64,000 nt of DNA, taken from positions 132,566,831 to 132,630,830 of the forward strand of contig JAIOJX010000002.1 of NCBI GenBank assembly GCA_022376925.1, written 5' to 3'. The DNA comes from Tragulus kanchil (taxonomy: Eukaryota > Chordata > Mammalia > Artiodactyla > Tragulidae). Position numbers and translations under genes: made by a program. Of this stretch, positions 1 to 11,117 are shown one piece after another. The number at the start of each line of letters is the position of its first letter. Position 1 is the stretch's first letter. Below the pieces are notes generated by a model. The model did not search any database. It was given only the letters and a program-made list of their open reading frames with translations, and had not been told where the DNA came from.

Positions 1-719
1 GGCATCTTCCCAACCCAGGGATGGAATCTGCATCTCTTGTCTCTTACGTCTGTGACACTGGCAGGTGTGTTACCAGTAGTGCCACGTGGGAAGACCAATA
101 TTGTATTATATGCTTGGAGTTTACTGAGAGTAGACCTTGAGTGTTTTCACTGCAAAAAAGAATATTACATGAGGAGCTGGCTATGTTAAGTAGCTTGTTT
201 GTGGTAACTATTTCATAGTGTATACATCTACCAAAACATCATGTTTTACACCCTATGTACTTACAACTTTTGTCATTTATTTGTATATCCTAATAAAGTA
301 TTTTATTAAAAAGAAGAAAAAATGTTTTACAAAAAAAGGAAAAAAAAAAGAGTGACTGACCAATCCACGTCCTGGGACTTCTACTTTGTTTTTTTTGTTG
401 TTTGTTTGTTTGTTTTTTTGTTTTTGTTTTGTTTTATTTGTTTGTTTTGTTTTTTTCTTTTTTTGGGGGGGGGGACTTCTACTTTGAAACCCTGCTGGTT
501 TTCTGTATCAATGGCATCTTAATTTTAATTTTATTTATTTATTAAAACTTGATGACTCATAATTTTATTTCTTTTTTTTTTTTTTTTACACCAAAAACAT
601 TTTTATTGGGGTATAGCCAATTGACAATATTGTGATAGTTTCAGGTGAACAGGGAAGGGGTTTGATAACCAAAAAACTAGGGATGTATAGGGGCATAATT
701 TTTTGGAATTCTTCTGTTT

Positions 720-1395
720 GATGAACCCAGACGATGTTATGCTAAGTGAAATAAACCAGACACAGAAAGACAATGTATGATCTCACATATATGGAATCTA
801 AAAATGTTGAACTTGTAGAGCCAGAGAGTAGAAACATGGGCCTGGGGAGAGAGGAAAATGGGAGGTGTTTGTCAAAGGGTCCAAAGCTTCAGTCCTGAGA
901 TGAGTAAGTCCTGAGGATGTAATGTACAGTAAAGTGGCTGCAGTTAGTAATATTGTATTATGTGCTGGGTGCTAAGTCGCTTCAGTTGTGTCTGACTCGT
1001 TGTGACCCTATTGACTGCCAGGTTCTTCTGTCCATGGGATTTCCCAGGCTAGAATACTGGCAAGGGTTGCCATGCCCTCCTCCAGGGCATCTTCCCAACC
1101 CAGGGATGGAATCTGCATCTCTTGTCTCTTACGTCTGTGACACTGGCAGGTGTGTTACCAGTAGTGCCACGTGGGAAGACCAATATTGTATTATATGCTT
1201 GGAGTTTACTGAGAGTAGACCTTGAGTGTTTTCACTGCAAAAAAGAATATTACATGAGGAGCTGGCTATGTTAAGTAGCTTGTTTGTGGTAACTATTTCA
1301 TAGTGTATACATCTACCAAAACATCATGTTTTACACCCTATGTACTTACAACTTTTGTCATTTATTTGTATATCCTAATAAAGTATTTTATTAAA
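720..1395 (+). mobile_element. Old L1 LINE 3' end with polyadenylation signal
   Basis: The sequence follows the 3' untranslated end of old mammalian L1 elements (L1MA/L1MB-like): a gttatgctaagtgaaata block, then a stretch typical of the L1 tail, then AATAAA at 1377-1382 and an A-rich tail. A SINE splits it at 966-1181. The tail part (97-310) is present a second time in the left copy of duplication pair 1, with AATAAA at 292-297. It is non-coding. The family level is inferred from remembered consensus, so the subfamily is uncertain. Confidence 0.6.
966..1181 (-). mobile_element. Bov-tA-type SINE with target-site duplication
   Basis: This is a reverse-oriented tRNA-derived ruminant SINE, with the diagnostic blocks tgtccatgggatttcccagg, gaatactgg and the tRNA-like head near 1150-1181. 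It sits in the old L1 and is flanked by an 18-bp direct repeat (948-965 and 1182-1199) that differs at one base, as expected for L1-mediated insertion. Bases 1-96 are the tRNA-side part of the redundant copy. Confidence 0.85.
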
Positions 1396-1655
1396 AAGAA
1401 GAAAAAATGTTTTACAAAAAAAGGAAAAAAAAAAAGAGTGACTGACCAATCCACGTCCTGGGACTTCTACTTTGTTTTTTTTGTTGTTTGTTTGTTTGTT
1501 TTTTTGTTTTTGTTTTGTTTTATTTGTTTGTTTTGTTTTTTCTTTTTTTGGGGGGGGGACTTCTACTTTGAAACCCTGCTGGTTTTCTGTATCAATGGCA
1601 TCTTAATTTTAATTTTATTTATTTATTAAAACTTGATGACTCATAATTTTCTTTC

Positions 1656-1855
1656 TTTTTTTTTTTTTTTTACACCAAAAACATTTTTATTGGGGTATAG
1701 CCAATTGACAATATTGTGATAGTTTCAGGTGAACAGGGAAGGGGTTTGGCCATATATCTACATGTATCCATCCTCCCCCAAACTCCCCTCTCATACAGGC
1801 TGGTACCTAACATTGGGCAGAGTTTCCTGTGGTATACAGCAGGTCCTTATTGGTT
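1656..1855 (-). mobile_element. Ungulate L1 3' end (minus strand)
   Basis: A poly-T run is followed by tttattggggtatagccaat and gtggtatacagcaggtcctt, the reverse complement of the 3' end of ungulate L1 elements, so the element runs on the minus strand. Only the first 93 bases appear in the left duplicate (572-664), because duplication pair 1 breaks inside this element. The 310-570 and 1396-1655 stretches between the two L1 ends are T/G-rich low-complexity DNA with (TTTG)n character. Confidence 0.75.
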
Positions 1856-2033
1856 TCCGTTTCAAGTATAACAGGGTGTGTTGACAGCATCTTCATGTAT
1901 ATGGGCTGTGTCTCCTGATCAGAGAAGCCTCAGACAGAGCTCTAGAACATAACAATCTATTTATTTAAAATCCTCCAGCAGCCTCCAAGGTGAATTCCCC
2001 ATGCACCCTGTGTCCTATATTTTAAATCGAACC

Positions 2034-4273
2034 TATCACAAACATGTCCCCTAACATTGTTGGCAATCTATCTAGCCATTTTCATGTGATCCTATAAGAC
2101 AGAAACTCAATCTTAAAGTTCCAGATACTGAGGATCTTGGGTGTGTCCATCTGGGTGCCAGACGACTTTGTGCATTCGCTATGGATGAGTTTCGCATTAC
2201 AGATGCGACATTTTCTTCATCTCTGAAATTGTACGATGTTCTTTCCTGTATTTGTCTGTATATGACAAGGCCTGAGTGTTCCAGGAAACATCTGTACTTG
2301 AACTTCTAGGTAAAATTGCAATCAGAAAGAATGGGTCCTGTAATACAGGGAACTGAAAGCTAAAAGTTTAAAATAAAGGTGAAGGCTGAGAGACAATAGT
2401 AGGGAAGGGCTGGATCTGGGGACAGTTGTGGACAAAAGCCTGGTTCTCCCTCCAGGTGCTGCATGCATCGCGTGGGACAGGCGGGGTACAGGTGGGTGGA
2501 GCCCAGGGGCACAGGTGGCTCCTGCATTTCTTTAAATGATTTACAAAGGCTGCTACCTCTGTACATGAGTTCAAAGAAGTTTTTCCTTTGGGTAGAGGGA
2601 ACCAGTTACTGAAAGGTATCCCTTCTTTTGGCTGAAGTCCTTTGGACGGGGCCAGATGGCTTACCTAGTGATCCGAGGGAGGACTTGTTTTCTGACCTCA
2701 TTTATCTCCTCAGTCAGGCGCCTTTATGAAGTGCACATACAGTCCAGCTGTGCTTGAAGGCCCTGAGGGCACCTGCTATTCCTCCTCATTACAAAACTCA
2801 GCTAGTCAGACAGCTGAGAGAAGCATTTTAAAATCTAAATGAAGGTAAGGTACACTTGTGTATAAGTTATAAACAATGCCATCCTGGTGAACAAGGTTCG
2901 ATGGATGCTGTAATATCTACCTAAATCAGGGTCTAGAAGCTTCACTTGAATTTTCCTTCCTTAGAGAAAGAATTAAATTGTTTATCTGATTGAACTAGGG
3001 CTTCATCGGACTTTGAATGTATATGTGCACATTCTAAGGCTGATTTGGAAATGAACACTTGGATACTGTGTATGTAAGAGGGGCCCACTTGGTTTGAAAT
3101 AGTCTCTTTCATTCTTTTTGGTTTATTGATAACTATGAGTTGATTTATCCTTTAAATATCACAAACATGTCCCCTAACATTGTTGGCAATCTATCTAGCC
3201 ATTTTCATGTGATCCTATAAGACAGAAACTCAATCTTAAAGTTCCAGATACTGAGGATCTTGGGTGTGTCCATCTGGGTGCCAGACGACTTTGTGCATTC
3301 GCTATGGATGAGTTTCGCATTACAGATGCGACATTTTCTTCATCTCTGAAATTGTACGATGTTCTTTCCTGTATTTGTCTGTATATGACAAGGCCTGAGT
3401 GTTCCAGGAAACATCTGTACTTGAACTTCTAGGTAAAATTGCAATCAGAAAGAATGGGTCCTGTAATACAGGGAACTGAAAGCTAAAAGTTTAAAATAAA
3501 GGTGAAGGCTGAGAGACAATAGTAGGGAAGGGCTGGATCTGGGGACAGTTGTGGACAAAAGCCTGGTTCTCCCTCCAGGTGCTGCATGCATCGCGTGGGA
3601 CAGGCGGGGTACAGGTGGGTGGAGCCCAGGGGCACAGGTGGCTCCTGCATTTCTTTAAATGATTTACAAAGGCTGCTACCTCTGTACATGAGTTCAAAGA
3701 AGTTTTTCCTTTGGGTAGAGGGAACCAGTTACTGAAAGGTATCCCTTCTTTTGGCTGAAGTCCTTTGGACGGGGCCAGATGGCTTACCTAGTGATCCGAG
3801 GGAGGACTTGTTTTCTGACCTCATTTATCTCCTCAGTCAGGCGCCTTTATGAAGTGCACATACAGTCCAGCTGTGCTTGAAGGCCCTGAGGGCACCTGCT
3901 ATTCCTCCTCATTACAAAACTCAGCTAGTCAGACAGCTGAGAGAAGCATTTTAAAATCTAAATGAAGGTAAGGTACACTTGTGTATAAGTTATAAACAAT
4001 GCCATCCTGGTGAACAAGGTTCGATGGATGCTGTAATATCTACCTAAATCAGGGTCTAGAAGCTTCACTTGAATTTTCCTTCCTTAGAGAAAGAATTAAA
4101 TTGTTTATCTGATTGAACTAGGGCTTCATCGGACTTTGAATGTATATGTGCACATTCTAAGGCTGATTTGGAAATGAACACTTGGATACTGTGTATGTAA
4201 GAGGGGCCCACTTGGTTTGAAATAGTCTCTTTCATTCTTTTTGGTTTATTGATAACTATGAGTTGATTTATCC
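2034..4273. repeat. Duplication pair 2 (period 1123)
   Basis: Copy 1 is 2034-3150 and copy 2 is 3157-4273, separated only by tttaaa. I saw no differences inside the 1117-bp copies. The repeated unit is mostly single-copy-like DNA in which I recognise no interspersed repeat and no convincing exon. The small minus-strand frames at 2360-2574 and 3483-3697 are the same DNA twice. The last 128 bases of copy 2 (4146-4273) are also the start of duplication pair 3, so that piece is present three times (also at 3023-3150 and 5225-5352). Confidence 0.96.
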
Positions 4274-4962
4274 CTAAATAGTTCAAAGCCTTTTCTGTTT
4301 TAGCTCTGGGAATAATGTTTTTCTTCTTTTCAAAGATGTAATATTTCTGCTAACAGTACAGAAAGATAGCGAAGATAAGAACCTTCAGGGTTCTTTGAAG
4401 ACAAAATGTTATTCTGAATTGGACATTCATTAGAGTGAAGGGATAAATCTCTAAATCTTTATGATTTGGGCTTTGTTTGTTTAATGGATTTCTTTGCTTA
4501 AACTTCAGGTGCATACATGATAATTTTTAGAGAGCAGAGAGATAGGCAAATGCTATTTGACTTATAAACCTTTTCAAAGGCATTGAACATGTATCTCGAG
4601 TTTGGTTAAGTTTGTTTTTCACAATCTTAGTAGAAGGCAAGAGTGGTTGTTCCCCTCATTCCATATCTCAAAAGATGGGGTGTTTTTACTTATAAGTTCT
4701 TTGACCTTAGAGCAGGGCTCAGAAGGGTTAAAAACAAAGGTGAGGTGGGGAGGCAGGTCCTAATTCCCATGGGAACAGGAAGCATGGAAGAGTCACTGGT
4801 TTAGGATTGCTGGTTTAACAGTAGGCTATTTGATCTCACTCTTTTTTTCTTTTTTTTAAATCGATCTCACTCTTGATTGTCATGGGGATCTTGATTGCTA
4901 TGAGGATACTGGATGTGCCCAGTGTTAGCTACTATTATCCTCAGTAGCTCAAGTGAGCTTAC

Positions 4963-5203
4963 CAGGCATATCTGAGGGCATTTGTACCAAGGGTTACAGG
5001 AGAATGAATTCTTGGTTGACCTTTCAACTCAGTGACTTTTTCAGGATTTAGGCTGAAGAAGGTGGGGAGGGCCCTGAAGATGGTTGGCTTGGTGGAGGGA
5101 TCTCCTGTTGGAGTCTTGAGAGGCCCAGAATAGGAGATGACATTTTCCACCAGACCTGGGAAGCTATCACTCAGGCTTCTGGAATAATCTTGAAATTCCG
5201 ACT
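4963..5203 (-). CDS. Redundant copy of candidate exon (copy a)
   Basis: Same 241-nt candidate exon as described at 7111-7351, present here because duplication pairs 3 and 4 chain over it. Splice-like acceptor and donor dinucleotides are retained. The DNA upstream of the acceptor is cut after about 20 bases by the junction at 5225, so the open frame continues into unrelated sequence. If the duplications are assembly artefacts this is not a separate exon. Confidence 0.3.
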
Positions 5204-6041
5204 CTGTCAATGAGGAAATTTTCGATGTGCACATTCTAAGGCTGATTTGGAAATGAACACTTGGATACTGTGTATGTAAGAGGGGCCCACTTGGTTTGAA
5301 ATAGTCTCTTTCATTCTTTTTGGTTTATTGATAACTATGAGTTGATTTATCCCTAAATAGTTCAAAGCCTTTTCTGTTTTAGCTCTGGGAATAATGTTTT
5401 TCTTCTTTTCAAAGATGTAATATTTCTGCTAACAGTACAGAAAGATAGCGAAGATAAGAACCTTCAGGGTTCTTTGAAGACAAAATGTTATTCTGAATTG
5501 GACATTCATTAGAGTGAAGGGATAAATCTCTAAATCTTTATGATTTGGGCTTTGTTTGTTTAATGGATTTCTTTGCTTAAACTTCATGTGCATACATGAT
5601 AATTTTTAGAGAGCAGAGAGATAGGCAAATGCTATTTGACTTATAAACCTTTTCAAAGGCATTGAACATGTATCTCGAGTTTGGTTAAGTTTGTTTTTCA
5701 CAATCTTAGTAGAAGGCAAGAGTGGTTGTTCCCCTCATTCCAGATCTCAAAAGATGGGGTGTTTTTACTTATAAGTTCTTTGACCTTAGAGCAGGGCTCA
5801 GAAGGGTTAAAAACAAAGGTGAGGTGGAGAGGCAGGTCCTAATTCCCATGGGAACAGGAAGCATGGAAGAGCCACTGGTTTAGGATTGCTGGTTTAACAG
5901 TGGGCTATTTGATCTCACTCTTTTTTTCTTTTTTTAAAATTGATCTCACTCTTGATTGTCATGGGGATCTTGATTGCTATGAGGATACTGGATGTGCCCA
6001 GTGTTAGTTACTATTATCCTCAGTAGCTCAAGTGAGCTTAC

Positions 6042-6282
6042 CAGGCATATCTGAGGGCATTTGTACCAAGGGTTACAGGAGAATGAATTCTTGGTTGACC
6101 TTTCAACTCAGTGACTTTTTCAGGATTTAGGCTGAAGAAGGTGGGGAGGGCCCTGAAGATGGTTGGCTTGGTGGAGGGATCTCCTGTTGGAGTCTTGAGA
6201 GGCCCAGAATAGGAGATGACATTTTCCACCAGACCTGGGAAGCTATCACTCAGGCTTCTGGAATAATCTTGAAATTCCGACT
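6042..6282 (-). CDS. Redundant copy of candidate exon (copy b)
   Basis: Identical in frame and splice signals to the candidate exon at 7111-7351. It belongs to both copy 2 of duplication pair 3 and copy 1 of pair 4. It should be treated as the same exon unless long reads prove the triplication. Confidence 0.3.
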
Positions 6283-6399
6283 CTGTCAATGAGGAAATTT
6301 TCGATGTGGACTATTTTTTAAAAGTCTTGATTGAATTGTTAAAATATCACTTCTGGGTTGTTTTATATTTTTGGAAGAGTTTAAAAAATATTTATTTAA

Positions 6400-6900
6400 A
6401 AATATTTATTTATTTAATATTTTTAATTGATTCTTTACAATATTGGTTTGACTTCTGTCATACATCAACATGAATCAATCACAGGTGTACATATGTCCCC
6501 TCCCTCTTGAATCTCCCTCCCACTTTCCACCCATTCCCACCTCTCTAGTTAATTACAGAGCCCCCGTTTAAGTTCCCTGAGTCATACAGCAAATTCCCAC
6601 TGGCTATCTATTTACATATGTTGATGTATATGCATCCATGCCCCGCTCTCAATTTATCTCACTCTTTTCCTCGCCCACCAACCCTTGTCCACAAGTCTGT
6701 TCTCTATGTCTGCCTCTCCATTGCTGCTCTGTGAACAGATTCATCAGCACCATCCTTCTAGATTCTATATGCATATGTGTGTTAATATACGATATTTGTT
6801 TTTCTCTTTCTGACTTACTTCACTGTGTATCAAAGGCTCTAGGTTCATCCACCTCATTAGAACGGACTCAAATGCATTCTTTTTTATGACTGAGTAGTGT
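6400..6900 (-). mobile_element. L1 3' region, minus strand (copy 1)
   Basis: The plus strand reads as the reverse complement of an ungulate L1 3' untranslated region: an AT-rich start, catacatcaacatgaatcaa, a C-rich block of cctccc repeats, tgttctctatgtctgcctct and tttttctctttctgacttac. The pyrimidine-rich plus strand produces an 83-codon frame at 6638-6889 that is not a gene. The T-rich L1 tail near 6360-6420 has the (tattta)n character of the element's 3' end. Confidence 0.8.
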
Positions 6901-7110
6901 CAATGATGTATTTTTGTTGCCTTGTATCTGTCTGACTTTTCATACGAATTCCATCTGCTTTTGCAGCTTTGATGGTCTGCAAACCATTTTGTTCCCCCTC
7001 AGAGCATGTGGAAGTCCGACGGTAGAGTGTTTCAAAACCAGATTGCTATGAGGATACTGGATGTGCCCAGTGTTAGTTACTATTATCCTCAGTAGCTCAA
7101 GTGAGCTTAC

Positions 7111-7351
7111 CAGGCATATCTGAGGGCATTTGTACCAAGGGTTACAGGAGAATGAATTCTTGGTTGACCTTTCAACTCAGTGACTTTTTCAGGATTTAGG
7201 CTGAAGAAGGTGGGGAGGGCCCTGAAGATGGTTGGCTTGGTGGAGGGATCTCCTGTTGGAGTCTTGAGAGGCCCAGAATAGGAGATGACATTTTCCACCA
7301 GACCTGGGAAGCTATCACTCAGGCTTCTGGAATAATCTTGAAATTCCGACT
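7111..7351 (-). CDS. Candidate internal coding exon, gene unidentified
   Basis: On the minus strand a 241-nt block is bounded by an acceptor-like tttcctcattgacag and a donor-like ctg|gtaagc, a good match to the splice consensus. One frame stays open through the whole block. Its third codon positions are strongly C/G (many TCC, AGC, TTC, ACC, CTC, CTG), in contrast to the AT-rich flanks, which is the behaviour of real coding sequence. The peptide is rich in Ser, Pro and Thr and includes the stretches SLSDSFPGLVENV and FRALPTFFSLNPEKV. I do not recognise the protein. The exon would begin with two bases completing a split codon and end with TG of the next. It is not part of any repeat I know. 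A fragment of a pseudogene is the alternative, but both splice signals argue for an exon. This copy has the longest intact flanks, and two further copies arise from the local duplications. Confidence 0.45.
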
Positions 7352-7468
7352 CTGTCAATGAGGAAATTTTCGATGTGGACTATTTTTTAAAAGTCTTGAT
7401 TGAATTGTTAAAATATCACTTCTGGGTTGTTTTATTTTTTTGGAAGAGTTTAAAAAATATTTATTTAA

Positions 7469-7969
7469 AAATATTTATTTATTTAATATTTTTAATTGAT
7501 TCTTTACAATATTGGTTTGACTTCTGTCATACATCAACATGAATCAATCACAGGTGTACATATGTCCCCTCCCTCTTGAATCTCCCTCCCACTTTCCACC
7601 CATTCCCACCTCTCTAGTTAATTACAGAGCCCCCGTTTAAGTTCCCTGAGTCATACAGCAAATTCCCACTGACTATCTATTTACATATGTTGATGTATAT
7701 GCATCCATGCCCCGCTCTCAATTTATCTCACTCTTTTCCTCGCCCACCAACCCTTGTCCACAAGTCTGTTCTCTATGTCTGCCTCTCCATTGCTGCTCTG
7801 TGAACAGATTCATCAGCACCATCCTTCTAGATTCTATATGCGTATGTGTGTTAATATACGATATTTGTTTTTCTCTTTCTGACTTACTTCACTGTGTATC
7901 AAAGGCTCTAGGTTCATCCACCTCATTAGAATGGACTCAAATGCATTCTTTTTTATGACTGAGTAGTGT
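7469..7969 (-). mobile_element. L1 3' region, minus strand (copy 2)
   Basis: Second copy of the L1 3' region at 6400-6900, shifted by 1069, with a handful of substitutions. After it, 7970-8185 is unassigned DNA that runs past the end of the duplication. Confidence 0.8.
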
Positions 7970-8185
7970 CAATGAGGTATTTTTGTTGCCTTGTATCTGT
8001 CTGACTTTTCATACGAATTCCATCTGCTTTTGCAGCTTTGATGGTCTGCAAACCATTTTGTTCCCCCTCAGAGCATGTGGAAGTCCGACGGTAGAGTGTT
8101 TCAAAACCAGATTGCCATGATAATGTCTTTAAGCTGCATTCGATGTTTAAAATTACAACCTCTTATAATAATGTAAGATGTATAA

Positions 8186-8392
8186 GGGCTTTGCTGGTGG
8201 CTCAGTGGTAAAGAACCACCTGCCAGTGCAGCAGATACAGACTATATCCCTGGCTCAGGAAGATTCCCCGGAGAAACAAAGGGCATCCTACCCCAGTACT
8301 CTTGCCTGTGAAATCCCAGAGAAAGAGGAGCCTAACAGGCTACAGTCCTTGAGGTCCCACAGAGTTGGATGTGACATAGTGACTAAACCAAC
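8186..8392 (+). mobile_element. Bov-tA-type SINE, plus strand
   Basis: It starts with the tRNA-like head gggctttgctggtggctcag, continues with ggtaaagaa and the A/B-box-like region, then the body ending in agagttggatgtgac, the canonical ruminant SINE 3' block. The 90-codon frame across it is accidental. 8393-8856 holds no repeat or exon I can recognise. Confidence 0.85.
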
Positions 8393-8856
8393 AAAGACGT
8401 ACAGGAATTACAGATGTTCTGAATATTCATCACCTAGCTTCTCTCAGTGATATTTATATAATCCTATTGCATTGTCAAAAACAAGAAATCAGTGTTGGCT
8501 TAATACTATTCCAATTGATTTTTAAGCTTTGTTTATTTATTAATTACTTAATTTGGGTATTGACCAGCAGCAGTTACCACAGACTTTGTAATTCCTGACC
8601 CAAGGAGTTGCAACGACGCTCTGTGAGAACAGCAAACAGATTACATGTTAGAAATTTCCGTGATGACGTTCCCTTGTTGTGAGGGGGCCAATGTGATTTT
8701 CCTCATCAAAAGGAAGAAAGGACTCTTCCTTGGGAACTGTATGTAGGCCAGGAGCATATCCAGAATGCCTTGTTGGAGGATACTTTCCTCTTCATTTGTT
8801 TGAGTAAGTGTCTTGGCAACCATGACAGGGACAAGTCTAGCTGACCTACTTGCCAT

Positions 8857-8916
8857 AAAAAAAATAACAAAAGATGAAAAAAAATAACAAAAGATGAAAA
8901 AAAATAACAAAAGATG
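8857..8916. repeat. Three perfect 20-bp tandem units
   Basis: The unit aaaaaaaataacaaaagatg occurs three times without change at 8857, 8877 and 8897. It abuts the 3' end of the minus-strand SINE that follows, so it is most likely the expanded tail of that SINE rather than an independent minisatellite. Confidence 0.9.
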
Positions 8917-9131
8917 CATGTGTGCATACTCAGTCATGTCAGACTCTTTAGGACCCCAGGGACTGTAGCCTGCCAGGTGCCTCTGTCCATGGGATTTCCC
9001 AGGCAAGAATGCTGGAGTGGGTTGCCATTTCCTCCTCCAGGGATCTTCCTGACCCAGGGATCAAACTTGAGTCTCCTGTGTCTCCTGCATTGGCAGGAGG
9101 ATTCTTTGTAACTTGAGCCCCTGGGTAGCTC
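8917..9131 (-). mobile_element. Bov-tA-type SINE, minus strand
   Basis: Reverse-oriented ruminant SINE: actcagtcatgtcagactct at its 3' side, tccatgggatttcccaggca in the body and a tRNA head ending cctgggtagctcc. The left boundary of duplication pair 5 (9115) lies inside its tRNA head, so only the last few bases recur at 10222. Confidence 0.87.
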
Positions 9132-9308
9132 CTGTTAAATCGATCATAGAACCTAAGGAATCTGCTGATAGTACAAGAGAACCCAGCTTTTTGCTCAGAA
9201 TCCCAGAAGAAATTGCCTTGGACATGAAATTTGATTATGGGAGCATTTATGGACTGAGAAGGGATAAACTCAGTATGTATCAACCAAAAGGAATAGAGGA
9301 ACTTTTTT

Positions 9309-9417
9309 ATGGCCATGCTACACAGCATGTGGAATCTTAGTTTCCCAACCAGGGATCGAACCTGTGCCCCCTGCAATGGGAGCACAGAGTCCTAACCACT
9401 GGACTGCCAGGGAATTC
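9309..9417 (-). mobile_element. CHR-type SINE fragment (copy 1)
   Basis: The plus strand shows the antisense tRNA-related head of the CHR group: gtggaatcttagtttcccaa, accagggatcgaacc, cctaaccactggactgcc and agggaatt. It is truncated relative to the full elements further along. The second copy is at 10416-10524. Confidence 0.75.
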
Positions 9418-10415
9418 TGAGAGAGGTAATTTGGGGGGAGGTGAATGGGTGAGCAAAGAGAGGACTAAATCTCATACACCTGGAGAATAGCAGTATTACA
9501 AAGGGCAAAGTTGAAGCCATGGAGCAAAACAGGGGATAATCATAAGAACGCCATTTTTGAGCTTTGCACGTGGATACTGTCCATGCATTACTCCCTTCAA
9601 TCCACATAATCACCTGAAGGTGTAAGTAGTGGTGTCCTCTTTCATAGAGGAGGAAATTGAGGCTTGGATATGATGCTGGCGATGATCAGGAAGACTGGTT
9701 TCTAAAAAGGGGATGTGTCAGCTGCTTCACTGACGTTCTCAACACTGCCTTTCACACTCCTCCCCCTCCGAACAGTCACTGTCTTTCCAAGTATTATCTA
9801 TTCTACTTTCAAAACCTACCTTTAATTCATCTGCTTCTTTCTGTCTCTCTGTCATCCTGCAGGCCATCCTCATGTCTCAGCTGTTCAGGGCAACAGCCTG
9901 TACAGTACCCGATCCCCTCATTTTCTCTTTTGCCTCCTGCCTAGTCTGTTCATTCAACGAAGGCCAGAGAAACCTCAATACGTATCTGCTAATGGGAGTC
10001 CCTTCATTTTATTTCTTTTTCAATTAGTTAATTTACTTTGATTGGAAGAGAATTACTTTGCCATATTGTGATGGTTTTCGCCATGTATCAACATGAAACA
10101 GCCACAGGTATACATGTGTCCCCCCTGATCCTAATCCCCCACCAACGTCTTTTTCCACCTTATCCCTCTCCCATCCAAGTGGGGTGAGCTTTTCGCCATG
10201 TATCAACATGACAAGCGGTTCGAGCCCCTGGGTAGCTCCTGTTAAATCGATCATAGAACCTAAGGAATCTGCTGATAGTACAAGAGAACCCAGCTTTTTG
10301 CTCAGAATCCCAGAAGAAATTGCCTTGGACATGAAATTTGATTATGGGAGCATTTATGGACTGAGAAGGGATAAACTCAGTATGTATCAACCAAAAGGAA
10401 TAGAGGAACTTTTTT

Positions 10416-10524
10416 ATGGCCATGCTACACAGCATGTGGAATCTTAGTTTCCCAACCAGGGATCGAACCTGTGCCCCCTGCAATGGGAGCACAGAGTCCT
10501 AACCACTGGACTGCCAGGGAATTC
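10416..10524 (-). mobile_element. CHR-type SINE fragment (copy 2)
   Basis: Duplicate of the fragment at 9309-9417 produced by duplication pair 5. Confidence 0.75.
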
Positions 10525-11117
10525 TGAGAGAGGTAATTTGGGTGGAAGTGAATGGGTGAGCAAAGAGAGGACTAAATCTCATACACCTGGAGAATAGCAG
10601 TATTACAAAGGGCAAAGTGGAAGCCATGGAGCAAAACAGGGGATGATCATAAGAACGCCATTTTTGAGCTTTGCACGTGGATACTGTCCATGCATTACTC
10701 CCTTCAATCCACATAATCACCTGAAGGTGTAAGTAGTGGTGTCCTCTTTCATAGAGGAGGAAATTGAGGCTTGGATATGATGCTGGCGATGATCAGGAAG
10801 ACTGGTTTCTAAAAAGGGGATGTGTCAGCTGCTTCACTGACGTTCTCAACACTGCCTTTCACACTCCTCCCCCTCCGAACAGTCACTGTCTTTCCAAGTA
10901 TTGTCTATTCTACTTTCAAAACCTACCTTTAATTCATCTGCTTCTTTCTATCTCTCTGTCATCCTGCAGGCCATCCTCATGTCTCAGCTGTACAGGGCAA
11001 CAGCCTGTACAGTACCCGATCCCCTCATTTTCTCTTTTGCCTCCTGCCTAGTCTGTTCATTCAACGAAGGCCAGAGAAACCTCAATGCATATCTGCTAAT
11101 GGGAGTCCCTTCATTTT

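Larger units (their letters stand above)
1..1748. repeat. Duplication pair 1 (copy 1 cut by window start)
   Basis: Bases 1-664 recur at 1086-1748 with a shift of 1085 that drops to 1084 after a G/T homopolymer run. Copy 1 is truncated by the window edge, so the true left boundary is not visible. Copy 1 diverges after the shared aaggggtttg. The 421 bases between the copies hold the L1 and SINE sequence that probably also precedes copy 1 outside the window. Differences seen are homopolymer lengths in the poly-T/poly-G stretch near 440-475 and 1525-1558, plus one substitution. Confidence 0.93.
4146..6307. repeat. Duplication pair 3 (period 1079)
   Basis: Copy 1 is 4146-5224 and copy 2 begins at 5225. 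The junction shows 5-bp microhomology (atgtg), shared by the left boundary (tatgtgcac) and the right boundary (cgatgtgga). Only scattered substitutions and a one-base indel near the T-run at 4850/5930 separate the copies. It contains the first two copies of the candidate exon. Apart from that exon, no repeat family is recognised in 4274-4950. Confidence 0.96.
5972..8115. repeat. Duplication pair 4 (period 1069)
   Basis: Copy 1 is 5972-7040 and copy 2 is 7041-8115. The junction has 6-bp microhomology (gattgc) shared between both outer boundaries. The copies differ by a few substitutions, for example gcatatgtg against gcgtatgtg near 6772/7841. It overlaps copy 2 of pair 3, so the exon-bearing part exists three times. 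It also carries an L1 3' region in each copy. Confidence 0.96.

Noticed and set aside
322..1629. Phe/Leu/Cys-rich membrane-like frames at 322-522 and 1303-1629
   Set aside because: They are translations of (TTTG)n/T-rich low-complexity DNA duplicated in pair 1.
4959..7358. Three nearly identical minus-strand frames, as if a conserved small gene family
   Set aside because: They are the same exon-like DNA in duplication pairs 3 and 4. The identity reflects the duplication, not selection on a family.
8186..8260. tRNA gene
   Set aside because: The tRNA-like head belongs to a Bov-tA SINE. The cloverleaf is not complete, and the SINE body follows. The same applies to all other SINE heads in the window.
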